Positions 31,935 through 40,911 of a stretch of 64,000 bases of DNA are shown in pieces; the first letter of the stretch is position 1, and each line of letters starts with the position of its first letter. The stretch comes from Paenibacillus thermotolerans. GTDB lineage: Bacteria > Bacillota > Bacilli > Paenibacillales > YIM-B00363. The notes below the pieces were generated by a model, which was not told the origin of the DNA, did not search any database, and worked only from the letters and a program-made list of their open reading frames with translations. The translations under genes were made by a program, and so were the position numbers. The stretch is from NCBI RefSeq assembly GCF_028745515.1, contig NZ_JAQZSG010000011.1:91847-155846 (forward strand). The letters run 5' to 3'.

Positions 31935-32838
31935 GTCAGCTTTAAAAAATAGCGAAGTCCCTTATGAAAGCAACGAAAAGCTTGAGGAGAAGCTGCATAA
32001 CGCATTAACGGCGGTAAGGAGGCGAGGTTGGAGCAAAAAAGCGGTCATGCTGTCATTGGGTTTATGTCTTATTTTGGTTATGGGGACCGCTGCGATGGCG
32101 GCCAGAGTCGTCTTGCAGCTACATAACAAAGACGGGGAAATTGTTTTTAAGTATTCTCAGACCAGCGAATCGCGGGTGGAGAAAGACGCGAAGGTACGCG
32201 GTATTTGGGCACGGTACAAAGCGGAAATGAAGGAAGTGGAGAACGAATTGGGCCCAGGGGAGTACGCTTTGTTTCTAGCTCCCGAAGCGTATGAAGTCGA
32301 CAGATACTATCAAGTGCTCATGAATAAGGCGGTATACAATGATCCTAAGGAATTGGCGAATGCGACGGTCACAAATTTTATCGCGCCTACGCATATTCCC
32401 GACGATCTTTCGTTCATGCAAGGTTCCATCTCATATGAGACGGATCCAATGGAATTAAGCGAATTGGACGCGTTATATGAGGAAGCGAAAAGTAAAAATA
32501 AAGAATACATCGTTAAAAAAGGACGGCTTACCGAAGAGTCAAGACGTATAAACCTGGAGTACGGTACAGACCAGTTTCCGCACATGCTGCACCTCTATAT
32601 CTACAAATCAGAAGGCATTATGTCATCCATTTCCCCGGACGCGTTGGAAGTGATCAATATTGACGGTCACGAAGCATTGTATTACCGGGACGGAAACAGG
32701 CTGACATTCGGAATCAACATTGGCGGCGAAAATTATGCTTATGAGTTAGCTGGAATGATGCCGCAGGAACAATGGATCTCCAAAGAGGAACTGGTGGAGA
32801 CCGCACGAAGCATTTTGCAGCAAAATAACGAGCATTAG
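31897..32838 (+). CDS. Membrane anti-sigma factor-like protein (DUF4367-type C-terminal domain)
   Basis: 313 residues, start overlapping the ECF sigma gene (GAAGGAGGGG upstream of ATG 31897). About 47 cytosolic residues, one transmembrane segment (about 49-70, AVMLSLGLCLILVMGTAAMAA), then a large extracellular part. The second half (TVTNFIAPTHIPDDLSFMQGS, INIDGHEALYYRDGN, and a closing TARSIL segment) looks like the DUF4367 sensor domain. It probably holds the sigma factor at the membrane until a wall or stress signal arrives. Confidence 0.8.
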   Translation: MKARPYRSFEEFESALKNSEVPYESNEKLEEKLHNALTAVRRRGWSKKAVMLSLGLCLILVMGTAAMAARVVLQLHNKDGEIVFKYSQTSESRVEKDAKVRGIWARYKAEMKEVENELGPGEYALFLAPEAYEVDRYYQVLMNKAVYNDPKELANATVTNFIAPTHIPDDLSFMQGSISYETDPMELSELDALYEEAKSKNKEYIVKKGRLTEESRRINLEYGTDQFPHMLHLYIYKSEGIMSSISPDALEVINIDGHEALYYRDGNRLTFGINIGGENYAYELAGMMPQEQWISKEELVETARSILQQNNEH

Positions 32839-32861
32839 AGTTTTCGCGGACAATCCCAACC

Positions 32862-33000
32862 ATATGGTAAAACTGTGTTCAAAATCTGCTGCGCAAACTG
32901 CCGGTTTTGGACACACTTTTTCCATAATGGCCGGCTGAGGCGGAATTTCGGCGAAATGATAGAAAAACCACGACACGATATGAATATAGTTTTGCCATAT
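32862..33000. repeat. 139-bp element with terminal and internal inverted repeats
   Basis: Outer arms ATATGGTAAAACT (32862-32874) and AGTTTTGCCATAT (32988-33000) match at 12 of 13 positions. Directly inside the left arm, GTGTTCAAAA (32875-32884) and TTTTGGACAC (32905-32914) form a second stem at 9 of 10. No clear target-site duplication and no ORF. Candidate MITE-like element or structured RNA. Confidence 0.45.
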
Positions 33001-33046
33001 TCGCGCACGACCCGGCAAGAAAACGGGTTACCGCCGCCAATTCCAA

Positions 33047-33517
33047 TTACATCGGCATCGGAGTCGGCGTCGGGGCCGCATAGCCCTTGCCGTACGTTTG
33101 ATCGATGAAATCGCGGATTTCCAGGTCCGACTTGCCTTCCGATTTCAGCTTCACCGATTGCGCGGCAATTTCCAGGCAGACGCCGCAGCGCGTGCCGTGA
33201 TCGTCCCAGACGACGGTGCCGTCCTCCCGAGCCTCCTTAATGAAGCAGTTCATGTTGCTTCGGTGCCCGACGCTTTCCCCGCAGCCGCAATAACAAGGAA
33301 TCCACTGGAGCAAATCGGTCGAAGCTCCAGCCAACCGGTACACCAGCCGAATTTCCTCCGCCTTTCCGTCAAGGAAGCTGGGAAGTACGTCGGCCGACGA
33401 GGTTTCCTCCTGCAGATCCCCATGCGTATGCCCCTCGTGGGATTCGTTGCCCGCCCCGGTGCAAGCCGCTAAAACAACCGCCATGACGAACAAAATGATC
33501 GCGCCTTTACTACGCAT
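33047..33517 (-). CDS. PCYCGC-motif lipoprotein
   Basis: 156 residues from the ATG at 33517 (GGAGGAGAAG upstream). Lipobox VVLAAC near residue 20, then a His-rich stretch HEGHTHGDL. The mature part has WIPCYCGCGESVGHRSNMNCFI and HGTRCGVCLEIA, the motif that names the family, with six or more Cys. Likely anchored outside the membrane and metal- or thiol-active; the family has no proven function. It ends with repeated Pro-Thr-Pro-Met. Confidence 0.88.
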   Translation of the reverse strand: MRSKGAIILFVMAVVLAACTGAGNESHEGHTHGDLQEETSSADVLPSFLDGKAEEIRLVYRLAGASTDLLQWIPCYCGCGESVGHRSNMNCFIKEAREDGTVVWDDHGTRCGVCLEIAAQSVKLKSEGKSDLEIRDFIDQTYGKGYAAPTPTPMPM

Positions 33518-33666
33518 TGCCTTCTCCTCCAACAATGTAGATTACAGGTAAATATAACATAAAATCCGGCTCGATTTCCGTTCGGTCACAATTTGTCCAT
33601 TGGGAATAAAAACCTATCCGCGAGGGAATCTAATGGGGCAGCAATGTGTGAAGGAGATGAGGGGGT

Positions 33667-34134
33667 ATCGTTAGATGGCTTACGGTCGCTTTGTTGGCAA
33701 TGCTCTTCAGTTCCCTTTCCCCATCCTTCCTGTCGGCGCAGCCGGTGGAGGACGATATTTGCGTTGTGATTGATAAATCACGTCATAGGCTTCAAGTATT
33801 TTTAAACGATCACGTCGTATACTCATTTCCTGTCGCCACCGGAAGGGGCGAGCTTACGCCGGAAGGCGAGTTTACGATTGCAAATAAAACAAAAAATCCT
33901 TGGTACGTTAGGAAAAATATCCCTCCCGGCGATAAGCGAAATCCGTTCGGTTCACGTTGGATCGGAATCAACGTCCCGAACACGGGAGGATATAAATACG
34001 GAATACACGGGACGAACAATCCGTTCTCCATCGGACACAGCGTTTCTTCAGGCTGCATCCGCATGCGGAACAAAGATGTGGAGTGGCTGTACCGCCATAT
34101 TCCGTTAGGTACGAGGGTCATTATTAAGGACTAA
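33667..34134 (+). CDS. L,D-transpeptidase (YkuD), short form; start uncertain
   Basis: Catalytic domain: DDICVVIDKSRHRLQVFLND, GRGELTPEGEFTIANKTKNPWY, and HGTNNPFSIGHSVSSGCIRMRNKDV with catalytic His and Cys. From TTG 33691 the protein has 147 residues but only half a signal peptide. The frame continues upstream as IVRWLTVALLAMLFSSLSPS, a complete signal sequence, to a stop at 33658-33660 without ATG, GTG or TTG. The listed start is ATC 33667, 10 nt after AAGGAG. A rare start codon or a one-base change in the GGGGG run are alternatives. Confidence 0.8.
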   Translation: MVRWLTVALLAMLFSSLSPSFLSAQPVEDDICVVIDKSRHRLQVFLNDHVVYSFPVATGRGELTPEGEFTIANKTKNPWYVRKNIPPGDKRNPFGSRWIGINVPNTGGYKYGIHGTNNPFSIGHSVSSGCIRMRNKDVEWLYRHIPLGTRVIIKD

Positions 34135-34282
34135 CCGGCGGATCGTCATGCCGTGTCGCGAAGCTGAAAGGGGTGCCCAAAACAGCCATTATAAGGCGGC
34201 TGTAGGCGTCCCTTCCAAATTTTGAGGGTTTATCCTTCTCTATTCTATAAGTTAGCCTTATAGTTAGAAAGGAGAGAAGGAA

Positions 34283-34978
34283 ATGAAAGTCTTTACTTCC
34301 ATGTTTGTCGCAGTAATCATGTCCGTTCTTGTCTTTGCTACATCGGCTTCGGCAGCCTACAATGTTGAAGTCATCTCCGGCGTAAACTTCCGAAGCAAGC
34401 CGAGCGTCAATTCTACCGTCTACCGTTTTCTTTCCAAGGGCACTGACGTAAAAGTATTATCGAAGGTCAATAAGTACTGGCTGAAGGTGAGTGTGAACGG
34501 GAAGACCGGCTACATCTCTGCACTTAGCAAGTTTACCCGTAAAGTCGGAACGACCACCGCAACCGGCACCAGCACCAGCACCAGCGCGACGTCGAAAGCA
34601 AGTAAAATCGTTGCTACGGCCAAAAGCTACATCGGCGACTTTAAATATAAGTTCGGTGCAGAGCCGTGGAATACAGGCTACAGATACTCCGATTGCTCGG
34701 CGTTCGTTCAATTGGTATTCAATAAGAAGCACGGGTACAGCCTTCCCCGGACTAGCAGAGCGCAAGCAAAGGCCGGGAAATATGTGTCCAAGTCGAATTT
34801 GAAGCCGGGAGATCTCGTATTTTTCGATACGACCAACAACGGCATCGTTAATCATGTCGGGATCTATATCGGAAGCGGGAAATTCATTCACAGTTCCCCG
34901 ATCAACAAGGTCGGCACGAGCGATCTTAGCACCGGATATTGGAAAAACCATTATAAAACGGGTAGACGGGTAGTTTAA
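34283..34978 (+). CDS. Secreted SH3-domain NlpC/P60 endopeptidase
   Basis: 231 residues. Signal peptide 1-24 ending ASA. Bacterial SH3 domain about 26-85 (VEVISGVNFRSKPSVNSTVYRFL...GYISALSKF), a Thr/Ser linker (TTTATGTSTSTSATS), then NlpC/P60 with catalytic Cys138 (YSDCSAFVQLVF), His191 (VNHVGIYIG) and His203. It cleaves gamma-D-Glu to diamino-acid bonds in peptidoglycan. AAAGGAGAGAAGG lies before ATG 34283 and a strong terminator follows. Confidence 0.93.
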   Translation: MKVFTSMFVAVIMSVLVFATSASAAYNVEVISGVNFRSKPSVNSTVYRFLSKGTDVKVLSKVNKYWLKVSVNGKTGYISALSKFTRKVGTTTATGTSTSTSATSKASKIVATAKSYIGDFKYKFGAEPWNTGYRYSDCSAFVQLVFNKKHGYSLPRTSRAQAKAGKYVSKSNLKPGDLVFFDTTNNGIVNHVGIYIGSGKFIHSSPINKVGTSDLSTGYWKNHYKTGRRVV

Positions 34979-35028
34979 AACGGAAAAAATAAACGTAATA
35001 TTACGCAACACATAATACGGACATGGGA

Positions 35029-35077
35029 AAATAGGCGCGGAGTATGCCATAGGCATACTTCTGCGCCTATTTTTTTG
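35029..35077 (+). terminator. Terminator after NlpC/P60 gene
   Basis: AAATAGGCGC(G)GAGTATGCC / GGCATACTTCTGCGCCTATTT stem with TTTTTTT. Confidence 0.9.
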
Positions 35078-35159
35078 CTTCCGGACAACATACGAACGCC
35101 CATAGAGGGCCATATGATAATGAAAAGATAGCTGATAGAGGGGAGAATCGTTTATTACC

Positions 35160-35594
35160 ATGTACTTTCCTTTGGAATACACGTTCCGCCAGGCAGGGGA
35201 CACGGTCTTAATCAACGACGTCGCCAAAGCGATTAACGGCGAATATTCCGCCATAGCCTGTTACGAGCAGCTGGCTAAGCTGGCACCGGGCCAAGAAGAA
35301 AGATACCGGATTCTTGAGATTCGCAACGACGAGATTCGGCATTACCGAACCTTTACGCAAATTTATATGCAGTTGACCGGGAGGCAGCCGATACCCCAAA
35401 TTACCGAGCCGTGTCCGAATGAATATCGCGCGGGTCTTCGCGCCGCTTTTCGGGACGAACAAGAGACGGTCGACCGTTACTTGGATATTGCGGAGCATGC
35501 GGCAAGCCCGCACATGAAGGAAAGCTTCAAGCGTGCGGCGGCAGATGAGCAGAATCACGGGGTTTGGTTCCTTTATTTCTTGACAGCCGGATAA
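35160..35594 (+). CDS. Ferritin-like domain protein
   Basis: 144 residues, all helical. The di-iron type ligands are visible as E28 (NGEYSAIACYEQLA), E-x-x-H (RNDEIRHYRTF), E (FRDEQETVDRYLDIAEHA) and ADEQNH. It resembles rubrerythrin/CotJC-like small proteins of spore formers. ATG 35160 lies near GAGGGGAG. Probable role in iron or peroxide handling, possibly in the spore; the exact family is not certain. Confidence 0.75.
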   Translation: MYFPLEYTFRQAGDTVLINDVAKAINGEYSAIACYEQLAKLAPGQEERYRILEIRNDEIRHYRTFTQIYMQLTGRQPIPQITEPCPNEYRAGLRAAFRDEQETVDRYLDIAEHAASPHMKESFKRAAADEQNHGVWFLYFLTAG

Positions 35595-35772
35595 TCGGAA
35601 AAAATCGCCTGTTGAGGGCGTTTTTTTTCATATCTGCTGTTTTTTGCACTGTTTTCATAAGCCCGTCGGTTACTATTGTGATTTCTGAAGTTCATGCGCC
35701 GCAAATCGTGTTATAATTTGTTTGTTATTCCCGGGCAACAGATTATAACATGACTTTAAAGGAGGCGCTTTT

Positions 35773-36432
35773 TTGGAGGGGAGCTTTTTATCGGTATTGG
35801 TATTCGGTTTCGTGCTTGGAATCAAACACGCCGTTGAACCGGACCATGTGATTGCGGTATCCACGATCGCAAGCAAGAGTAAAAATATATGGCGCTCATC
35901 CCTATCGGGCGTATTTTGGGGAGCGGGTCATACGGCCACTTTATTGGTCGCGGGCATTGTGCTGCTGTTGATGAAGGACGAAATTCCCCGGATGTGGGCG
36001 ATGTCCTTGGAATTTTTAGTAGGCATCATGCTGGTGTATCTCGGGACCGTCAGCCTTTTTACATATAAAACGATCCGGCCTCACAGTCATGTGAGCGATC
36101 GGGTTCGCAAAGATTCGTCTTATATAAAATCCGTCTTGATCGGGTTCGTCCACGGCCTTGCGGGAAGTGCGGCTATGGTCATACTTGCCATGTCGTCCGT
36201 AAGCACCGTATGGGAGGGCGTCATTTATATTCTGATTTTCGGCGCCGGCACCGTAACCGGAATGCTTGCCTGCACGACGGTCATCGGCATTCCGTTTGCG
36301 CTCAGCGCCAAGCATGCGGCGTTGAATCAAAGGTTGTCGCAAGCCGCAGGGTGGATCAGCGTCGCCTTCGGATTATTTTATATGTACAACTTAGGCGTTA
36401 CGGAAGGCTTGTTCCGGCTTTGGATGCAGTAG
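35773..36432 (+). CDS. Nickel/cobalt transporter-like membrane protein (UreH/HoxN-related)
   Basis: 219 residues, about six transmembrane segments. TTG 35773 behind AAAGGAGGCGC. The first helix carries H-A-V-E-P-D-H (GIKHAVEPDHVIAVSTIA), the signature of NiCoT and UreH-domain transporters, and SGVFWGAGHTATLLVAG and FVHGLAGSAAM are also typical. No urease or hydrogenase genes are nearby, so the metal is uncertain. Confidence 0.82.
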   Translation: MEGSFLSVLVFGFVLGIKHAVEPDHVIAVSTIASKSKNIWRSSLSGVFWGAGHTATLLVAGIVLLLMKDEIPRMWAMSLEFLVGIMLVYLGTVSLFTYKTIRPHSHVSDRVRKDSSYIKSVLIGFVHGLAGSAAMVILAMSSVSTVWEGVIYILIFGAGTVTGMLACTTVIGIPFALSAKHAALNQRLSQAAGWISVAFGLFYMYNLGVTEGLFRLWMQ

Positions 36433-36461
36433 CGCCGCGTTAATTTGCGATAGGAGCAACT

Positions 36462-37166
36462 ATGAGACACTACATGTTTATTGGTTTGGTTGTATTAACG
36501 ATCATCGCGGGCTGTTCCTCATCCGTAAATCAGAGTAATGACGCAAATGCTTTTTTATCGCAAATTTACGGCAATTATCATGAATTAGTAAATCATAAGT
36601 ACGAAATTGCGATTGTTAAGCGGACCGTCGACGGCGATACATTCGAAACGGACGCCGGATTAAAAGTTAGACTGATCGGTGTAAACAGCCCCGAAAGCAC
36701 GCGAAAGGTAGAATTCTTCGGTAAAGAAGCGAGTCATTACAGTCGGGACCGATTGACCGGCAAAAAGGTGTACATGTTTCAAGATGCCGGAGACAAAGAT
36801 AAATACGGAAGATTGTTGCGGTACGTCTTCATAGAGAATGATAGCGTCATGTTCAACGAAGCTCTTCTAATCGAGGGGTACGCAAACACAATGACAGTGC
36901 CGCCCAATGTACTGTTTTCGAAAAAATTTGTTGAGCTTGAACGCGAGGCGCGAGAAAAAAATAAAGGCTTATGGGGTAAATCGGACGAAAATATCTCAAA
37001 TCCCGATAAGTGTGCCGAACCGCAAATTAAAGGGAACATTAATTCCAAAAAAGAAAAAATTTATCATGTCCCCGGCGGTCGCAGTTATGAAAGAACGATC
37101 GCCGAAGAAATGTTCTGCACCGAAGAAGAAGCTGTTGCTGCAGGATATAGGAAAGCTAAAAACTAA
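36462..37166 (+). CDS. Thermonuclease (SNase-like) lipoprotein with C-terminal sunset-type domain
   Basis: 234 residues. Lipobox TIIAGCSSS. SNase domain about 48-170: VDGDTFETDAGLKVRLIGVNSPES, GKEASHYSRDRLTGK and KDKYGRLLRYVF with catalytic Arg, Glu and Arg. The C-terminal segment IKGNINSKKEKIYHVPGGRSYER...EEMFCTEEEAVAAGYRKAK is a small domain often attached to secreted nucleases of Firmicutes. Probably digests extracellular nucleic acid at the cell surface. Confidence 0.9.
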   Translation: MRHYMFIGLVVLTIIAGCSSSVNQSNDANAFLSQIYGNYHELVNHKYEIAIVKRTVDGDTFETDAGLKVRLIGVNSPESTRKVEFFGKEASHYSRDRLTGKKVYMFQDAGDKDKYGRLLRYVFIENDSVMFNEALLIEGYANTMTVPPNVLFSKKFVELEREAREKNKGLWGKSDENISNPDKCAEPQIKGNINSKKEKIYHVPGGRSYERTIAEEMFCTEEEAVAAGYRKAKN

Positions 37167-38041
37167 AATGAATAAATGTCGCGTCTTTGCCTTAATTTCC
37201 TCGCTGCGATTCCGTGGGTAGGCGAAAACAAAAGCGCCAATACGAGAAACGCTCCGGCTACCGTTATCATGCTTGCCGCGATGGAGGCGTCCAGCCATCT
37301 AGCCAGAAAGTAGCCCGCCACCGCGCTGACCGAGCCGATCAACACACTGTACGCGATCATTCGGCCTAGCTTCTCCGTAAGTAAATATGCCGTTAGAGGC
37401 GGGACGACGAGCATTCCGACCACGAGAATGGCGCCGACGCTTTCGAAGGAAGCAACCGTCGTTACCGAGACGAGCCCCATCAACAAGTAGTGGAACGTCG
37501 CTACCGGTATGCCCACGGCGGCTGCGAGCCCGGGGTCGAAGGAGCAAACCTTGAATTGCTTGTAGAATAAGCCGATGACGACGACGTTAAGCGCCAGCGC
37601 CGATCCGACGAGCCAAATCGCCTTCGGGCCGATATCCGCCCCGAGCAGCTCGATCGTATTCCAGGGCACGTATGCGATTTCCCCGTATAGAACGCAGTCC
37701 AGATCGAGATCAATATGACGTGCGAATAAGCTGACCAGCAGAATGCCTACTGCGAACAAAGCCGTAAATACGACCCCGATCGAGGCGTCGGATTGCACGC
37801 CGCTTTGGTGAAACAGTTGGATAAGAAATACTGTAAGAAGTCCCAGTACGGCCGCTCCGAGCATCATGGCAACGGAATCGCGCGAGCCGCTCATTAAGAA
37901 AGCGATGACGATGCCGGGCAGCACCGAATGGCTGATGGCGTCGCCGATCATCGCCATTTTGCGCAGGACGAGGAAGCAGCCGACTATGCTGCACGCGCTT
38001 GCGACCAATATGCCGGTCAATATGACGAATAACATGTTCAC
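37163..38041 (-). CDS. mntD: Manganese/zinc ABC transporter permease (second)
   Basis: 292 residues, about eight or nine transmembrane segments, ABC-3 family (MntD/TroD/ZnuB). GCFLVLRKMAMIGDAISHSVLPGI and VSVTTVASFESVGAILVVGMLVVPPLTAYLL are the family motifs. It overlaps the first permease gene by 4 nt and ends the operon, converging on the nuclease gene. Its letter relative to the next gene follows the B. subtilis order. Confidence 0.88.
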   Translation of the reverse strand: MNMLFVILTGILVASACSIVGCFLVLRKMAMIGDAISHSVLPGIVIAFLMSGSRDSVAMMLGAAVLGLLTVFLIQLFHQSGVQSDASIGVVFTALFAVGILLVSLFARHIDLDLDCVLYGEIAYVPWNTIELLGADIGPKAIWLVGSALALNVVVIGLFYKQFKVCSFDPGLAAAVGIPVATFHYLLMGLVSVTTVASFESVGAILVVGMLVVPPLTAYLLTEKLGRMIAYSVLIGSVSAVAGYFLARWLDASIAASMITVAGAFLVLALLFSPTHGIAARKLRQRRDIYSF

Positions 38042-38976
38042 GCCGTCTCCTCCTTCCTTGCTCCGACTGAGCTTTCAATGAGCACCCGTCGCTTGACCGC
38101 GAGCCGTGTCAGCAGCTTCGCCAGAAGCCCCCTCCGCGGCGCAAATACGACGGATACGACGAATAAACCCGTTGCGCACAGGACGCTGAGCGGCCCCGTT
38201 GGCAAATTCGCGCCTTGCGTGCTGATGAATGTGCCGACAAAGCCGGAAACGGCACCGATCGCACCGGACAAACAAACCATAACCCCGAGCTTTTCCGTCC
38301 AGTATCGAGCCGATACCGCCGGAGTAATGAGCAGCGACGCCATCAGGACGACGCCTACCGCCTGAATCCCTACTACTACGGCCACAACGATCAGCAGCAT
38401 GATGATTTGCTCCAGAAGCGGCACCCGAAAGCCGAGCCCTTTGGCAAAGCCGGGATCGAAGCTGACCAGCTTGAATTCTTTGAACAAAAGCGTACATACG
38501 ACGATCAGCAGCGCCGAAATGACGGTCATCGTATAAACGTCGGTCTGCACCATCGTAGCCGCCTGGCCGAACAAAAATTTGTCCAGCCCGCTTTGGTTGC
38601 CGCTGCCGCTGTGCTGAATTTCCGTCAGCAGCATAATGCCGAAGCCGAAAAATACGGATAATACCGCAGCGATCGCCGAGTCCTGTTTAATTCGCGTGTA
38701 CCGCGTCATGAAGCCGATAGCGAGTGTGGCCGCAATGCCGGCCGCCGCCGCACCGGCCATAAAGCCGAAGATCGACTTCGACCCCGTCAGCATGAAGGCG
38801 ATGCATACGCCAGGCAATGCCGCATGAGCCAGCGCATCGCCCATGAGCGACTGCTTTCTCAGATAGGCGAAGCTGCCGATGATGCCGCTGCCTAAGCCGA
38901 GCAGCATGCACCCGAGTAATATCCATTGCGTGTTCGGATCGGTAAACACCTCGAGCAAGCCGTTCAATTCCATCAC
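38038..38976 (-). CDS. mntC: Manganese/zinc ABC transporter permease (first)
   Basis: 312 residues, ABC-3 family. FAYLRKQSLMGDALAHAALPGVCIAFML and VVGIQAVGVVLMASLLITPAVSARYW match the permease signatures. Overlaps mntB at one end and mntD at the other, each by 4 nt, so the four genes are translated as a coupled unit. The two permeases would form a heterodimer. Confidence 0.88.
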   Translation of the reverse strand: MMELNGLLEVFTDPNTQWILLGCMLLGLGSGIIGSFAYLRKQSLMGDALAHAALPGVCIAFMLTGSKSIFGFMAGAAAAGIAATLAIGFMTRYTRIKQDSAIAAVLSVFFGFGIMLLTEIQHSGSGNQSGLDKFLFGQAATMVQTDVYTMTVISALLIVVCTLLFKEFKLVSFDPGFAKGLGFRVPLLEQIIMLLIVVAVVVGIQAVGVVLMASLLITPAVSARYWTEKLGVMVCLSGAIGAVSGFVGTFISTQGANLPTGPLSVLCATGLFVVSVVFAPRRGLLAKLLTRLAVKRRVLIESSVGARKEETA

Positions 38977-39734
38977 CTCTTTGAAATTATCAGGGGTTGG
39001 TCATCGCGGTCCAATATGGCCAGCTTTCCGCCGTACGTCCGCTGTAAATTGCGGGCGGTAAACACTTCCTCGGCCGGGCCGAACTCCACCAAGTTTACGT
39101 TAAGCAGCATGACCCAGTCGAAGTACTCTTTGACGGTTGCCAAATCGTGGTGCACGACAAGAACCGTCTTGCCCTGCCGCTTCAACTCGTTCAGGAGCGT
39201 AATTATCGCTTTTTCGGTCGCGGCGTCGACGCCGACGAAAGGTTCATCCATAAAGTACAGCTGTGCGTCCTGAGCCAGCGCCCTCGCCAAAAAAATCCGC
39301 TGCTGCTGCCCGCCGGAGAGCTGGCTTATTTGCCGGCCGGCATAATCGCTCATCCCGACCTTGGCTAAGGAGTCGAGCGCGATCCTCTTTTCCTCCGAGC
39401 CGGGACGTTTAAACCAACCCAAATGCCCGTATCGTCCCATCATGACGACATCGAGGGCGTTCGTCGGAAAGTCCCAATCGACCGATTCCCGCTGCGGCAC
39501 GTAGCCGACGAGCATCCTTTGCTCTTTATACGGCTTGCCGTAGATCGTCACGTCTCCGGTCAAACGGGGAATCAAGCCTAGCGAAGCTTTAATAAGAGTG
39601 GATTTGCCCGCTCCGTTCGGACCGACGATTCCGATCAGCCTTCCTTCCGGAACCTCGAACGATATGCCGCGAAGCACCGGTTTTTTCTGATATGCGACAG
39701 ACATGTCGCTGACTGCCAACGGTGAGCTCTTCAT
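38973..39734 (-). CDS. mntB: Manganese/zinc ABC transporter ATPase
   Basis: 253 residues. Walker A GPNGAGKST, Q-loop YVPQRESVDWDFP (typical of Mn/Zn-type ATPases), signature LSGGQQQR, Walker B LYFMDEPFVGVD and the H-loop VVHHDL are intact. It powers import of the metal delivered by the lipoprotein encoded upstream. Confidence 0.93.
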   Translation of the reverse strand: MKSSPLAVSDMSVAYQKKPVLRGISFEVPEGRLIGIVGPNGAGKSTLIKASLGLIPRLTGDVTIYGKPYKEQRMLVGYVPQRESVDWDFPTNALDVVMMGRYGHLGWFKRPGSEEKRIALDSLAKVGMSDYAGRQISQLSGGQQQRIFLARALAQDAQLYFMDEPFVGVDAATEKAIITLLNELKRQGKTVLVVHHDLATVKEYFDWVMLLNVNLVEFGPAEEVFTARNLQRTYGGKLAILDRDDQPLIISKR

Positions 39735-39751
39735 CGCGTTCTTCCCCTCCC

Positions 39752-40708
39752 TTATTTCAGAGCTTTCACGATGGTGTCGACGTTATGCCGCACCATGCCG
39801 ATATAAGTCCCTTCCTCCGTGCCTTCCTCGCCCATTGCGTCGGAAAACAGCTCCCCGCCGATCACAATGGTATGCCCCTTTTCCTTGGCGCCTTGGATGA
39901 CGGCGTCGATCGCTTTGCGAGGCACGCTCGATTCGATAAACACAGCTTTGATTTTGTTATCCACCAAGTAATCCCGCAGCTCCGTTACATCCTTCGTCCC
40001 CGCTTCCGAAGCGGTGCTGATGCCCTGCAATCCCATAACTTTGATGGAATAAGCTTCTCCGAAATATCCGAAGGCGTCGTGCGCTGTAACAAGCACCCGC
40101 TGCCCCGCCGGAATGGAAGCGATCTGTTCCTTGGTATATGCGTCAAGCTCCTTGAGCTTCTTCAAGTATTGCTCCGCATTGTTCTTGTAGGTGTCCGCAT
40201 GGCTCGGATCGAGTTTGACCAGCTCGTCGCGAATCGTCTCCACAGCGCTCATCCAATGCTGAACATTAAACCAGATGTGCGGATCATGGCCGGTTCCTTG
40301 TTCAGGGTCTCCGGCCAGCAGCCTGGAAGGCGGGATATTTTTCGAAACGGCAACGGTCGGTTTGTCTTTCGCCATCTTTTCTAAGATTTCAACCATTTTC
40401 CCTTCCAAATGCAGACCGTTATAAAAGATAATGTCCGCTGTATCCAGCTTGTGAATATCCCCTTCGGAAGCCTTATACAGATGCGGATCGACGCCCGCCT
40501 TCATAATGCCCGATACCTCCACATGCTCTCCGCCTACGTTCCTCACAAGGTCCGTGATCATGCCGATCGTTGCGGTTGCTTTCACTTTCCCGCCGGCGGA
40601 TACCCCTGTCGACGCTTCCTGCCTCCCGCATGCACTCATCACGACGGCCATAACGAGTACGATCGCCGTAGTCGTAATTTTGGTTAAAGCTCCGCGGTTC
40701 ATTTTCAC
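39752..40708 (-). CDS. mntA: Manganese/zinc ABC transporter substrate-binding lipoprotein
   Basis: About 318 residues from GTG 40708 (AAGGAG 9 nt upstream); other in-frame starts are within 10 codons. Lipobox VVMSACG. Cluster A-I fold with metal ligands in AGVDPHLYKAS (His), GHDPHIWFN (His), TAHDAFGYF (His, or Asp nearby) and the conserved FIESSVPRKAID segment. The E-x-S...Asp arrangement and the MntR-like box upstream favour manganese over zinc. Confidence 0.9.
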   Translation of the reverse strand: MKMNRGALTKITTTAIVLVMAVVMSACGRQEASTGVSAGGKVKATATIGMITDLVRNVGGEHVEVSGIMKAGVDPHLYKASEGDIHKLDTADIIFYNGLHLEGKMVEILEKMAKDKPTVAVSKNIPPSRLLAGDPEQGTGHDPHIWFNVQHWMSAVETIRDELVKLDPSHADTYKNNAEQYLKKLKELDAYTKEQIASIPAGQRVLVTAHDAFGYFGEAYSIKVMGLQGISTASEAGTKDVTELRDYLVDNKIKAVFIESSVPRKAIDAVIQGAKEKGHTIVIGGELFSDAMGEEGTEEGTYIGMVRHNVDTIVKALK

Positions 40709-40805
40709 CGTATTCACACTCCTTCCAATGTTTTATGCAGGACAAACTTTTGAACAAGGTGAACTATGTTTCTCTAGTGATACACTATAGAGTATATACA
40801 AAAGT

Positions 40806-40821
40806 TTTTCCTTAGTGCAAT
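40806..40821 (-). promoter_or_regulatory. MntR-like operator upstream of mntABCD
   Basis: On the minus strand ATTGCACTAAGGAAAA agrees with the MntR consensus TTTGCCTTAAGGAAAC at 12 of 16 positions. It lies about 100 nt before mntA. Confidence 0.5.
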
Positions 40822-40911
40822 ATTTATGTAAAATTTTATGATGGTCCATGCATAATACCCGACTGGGTTTGGAAGCATAATCCTTATTCATTCATGAATG
40901 GAGGTGTACCG

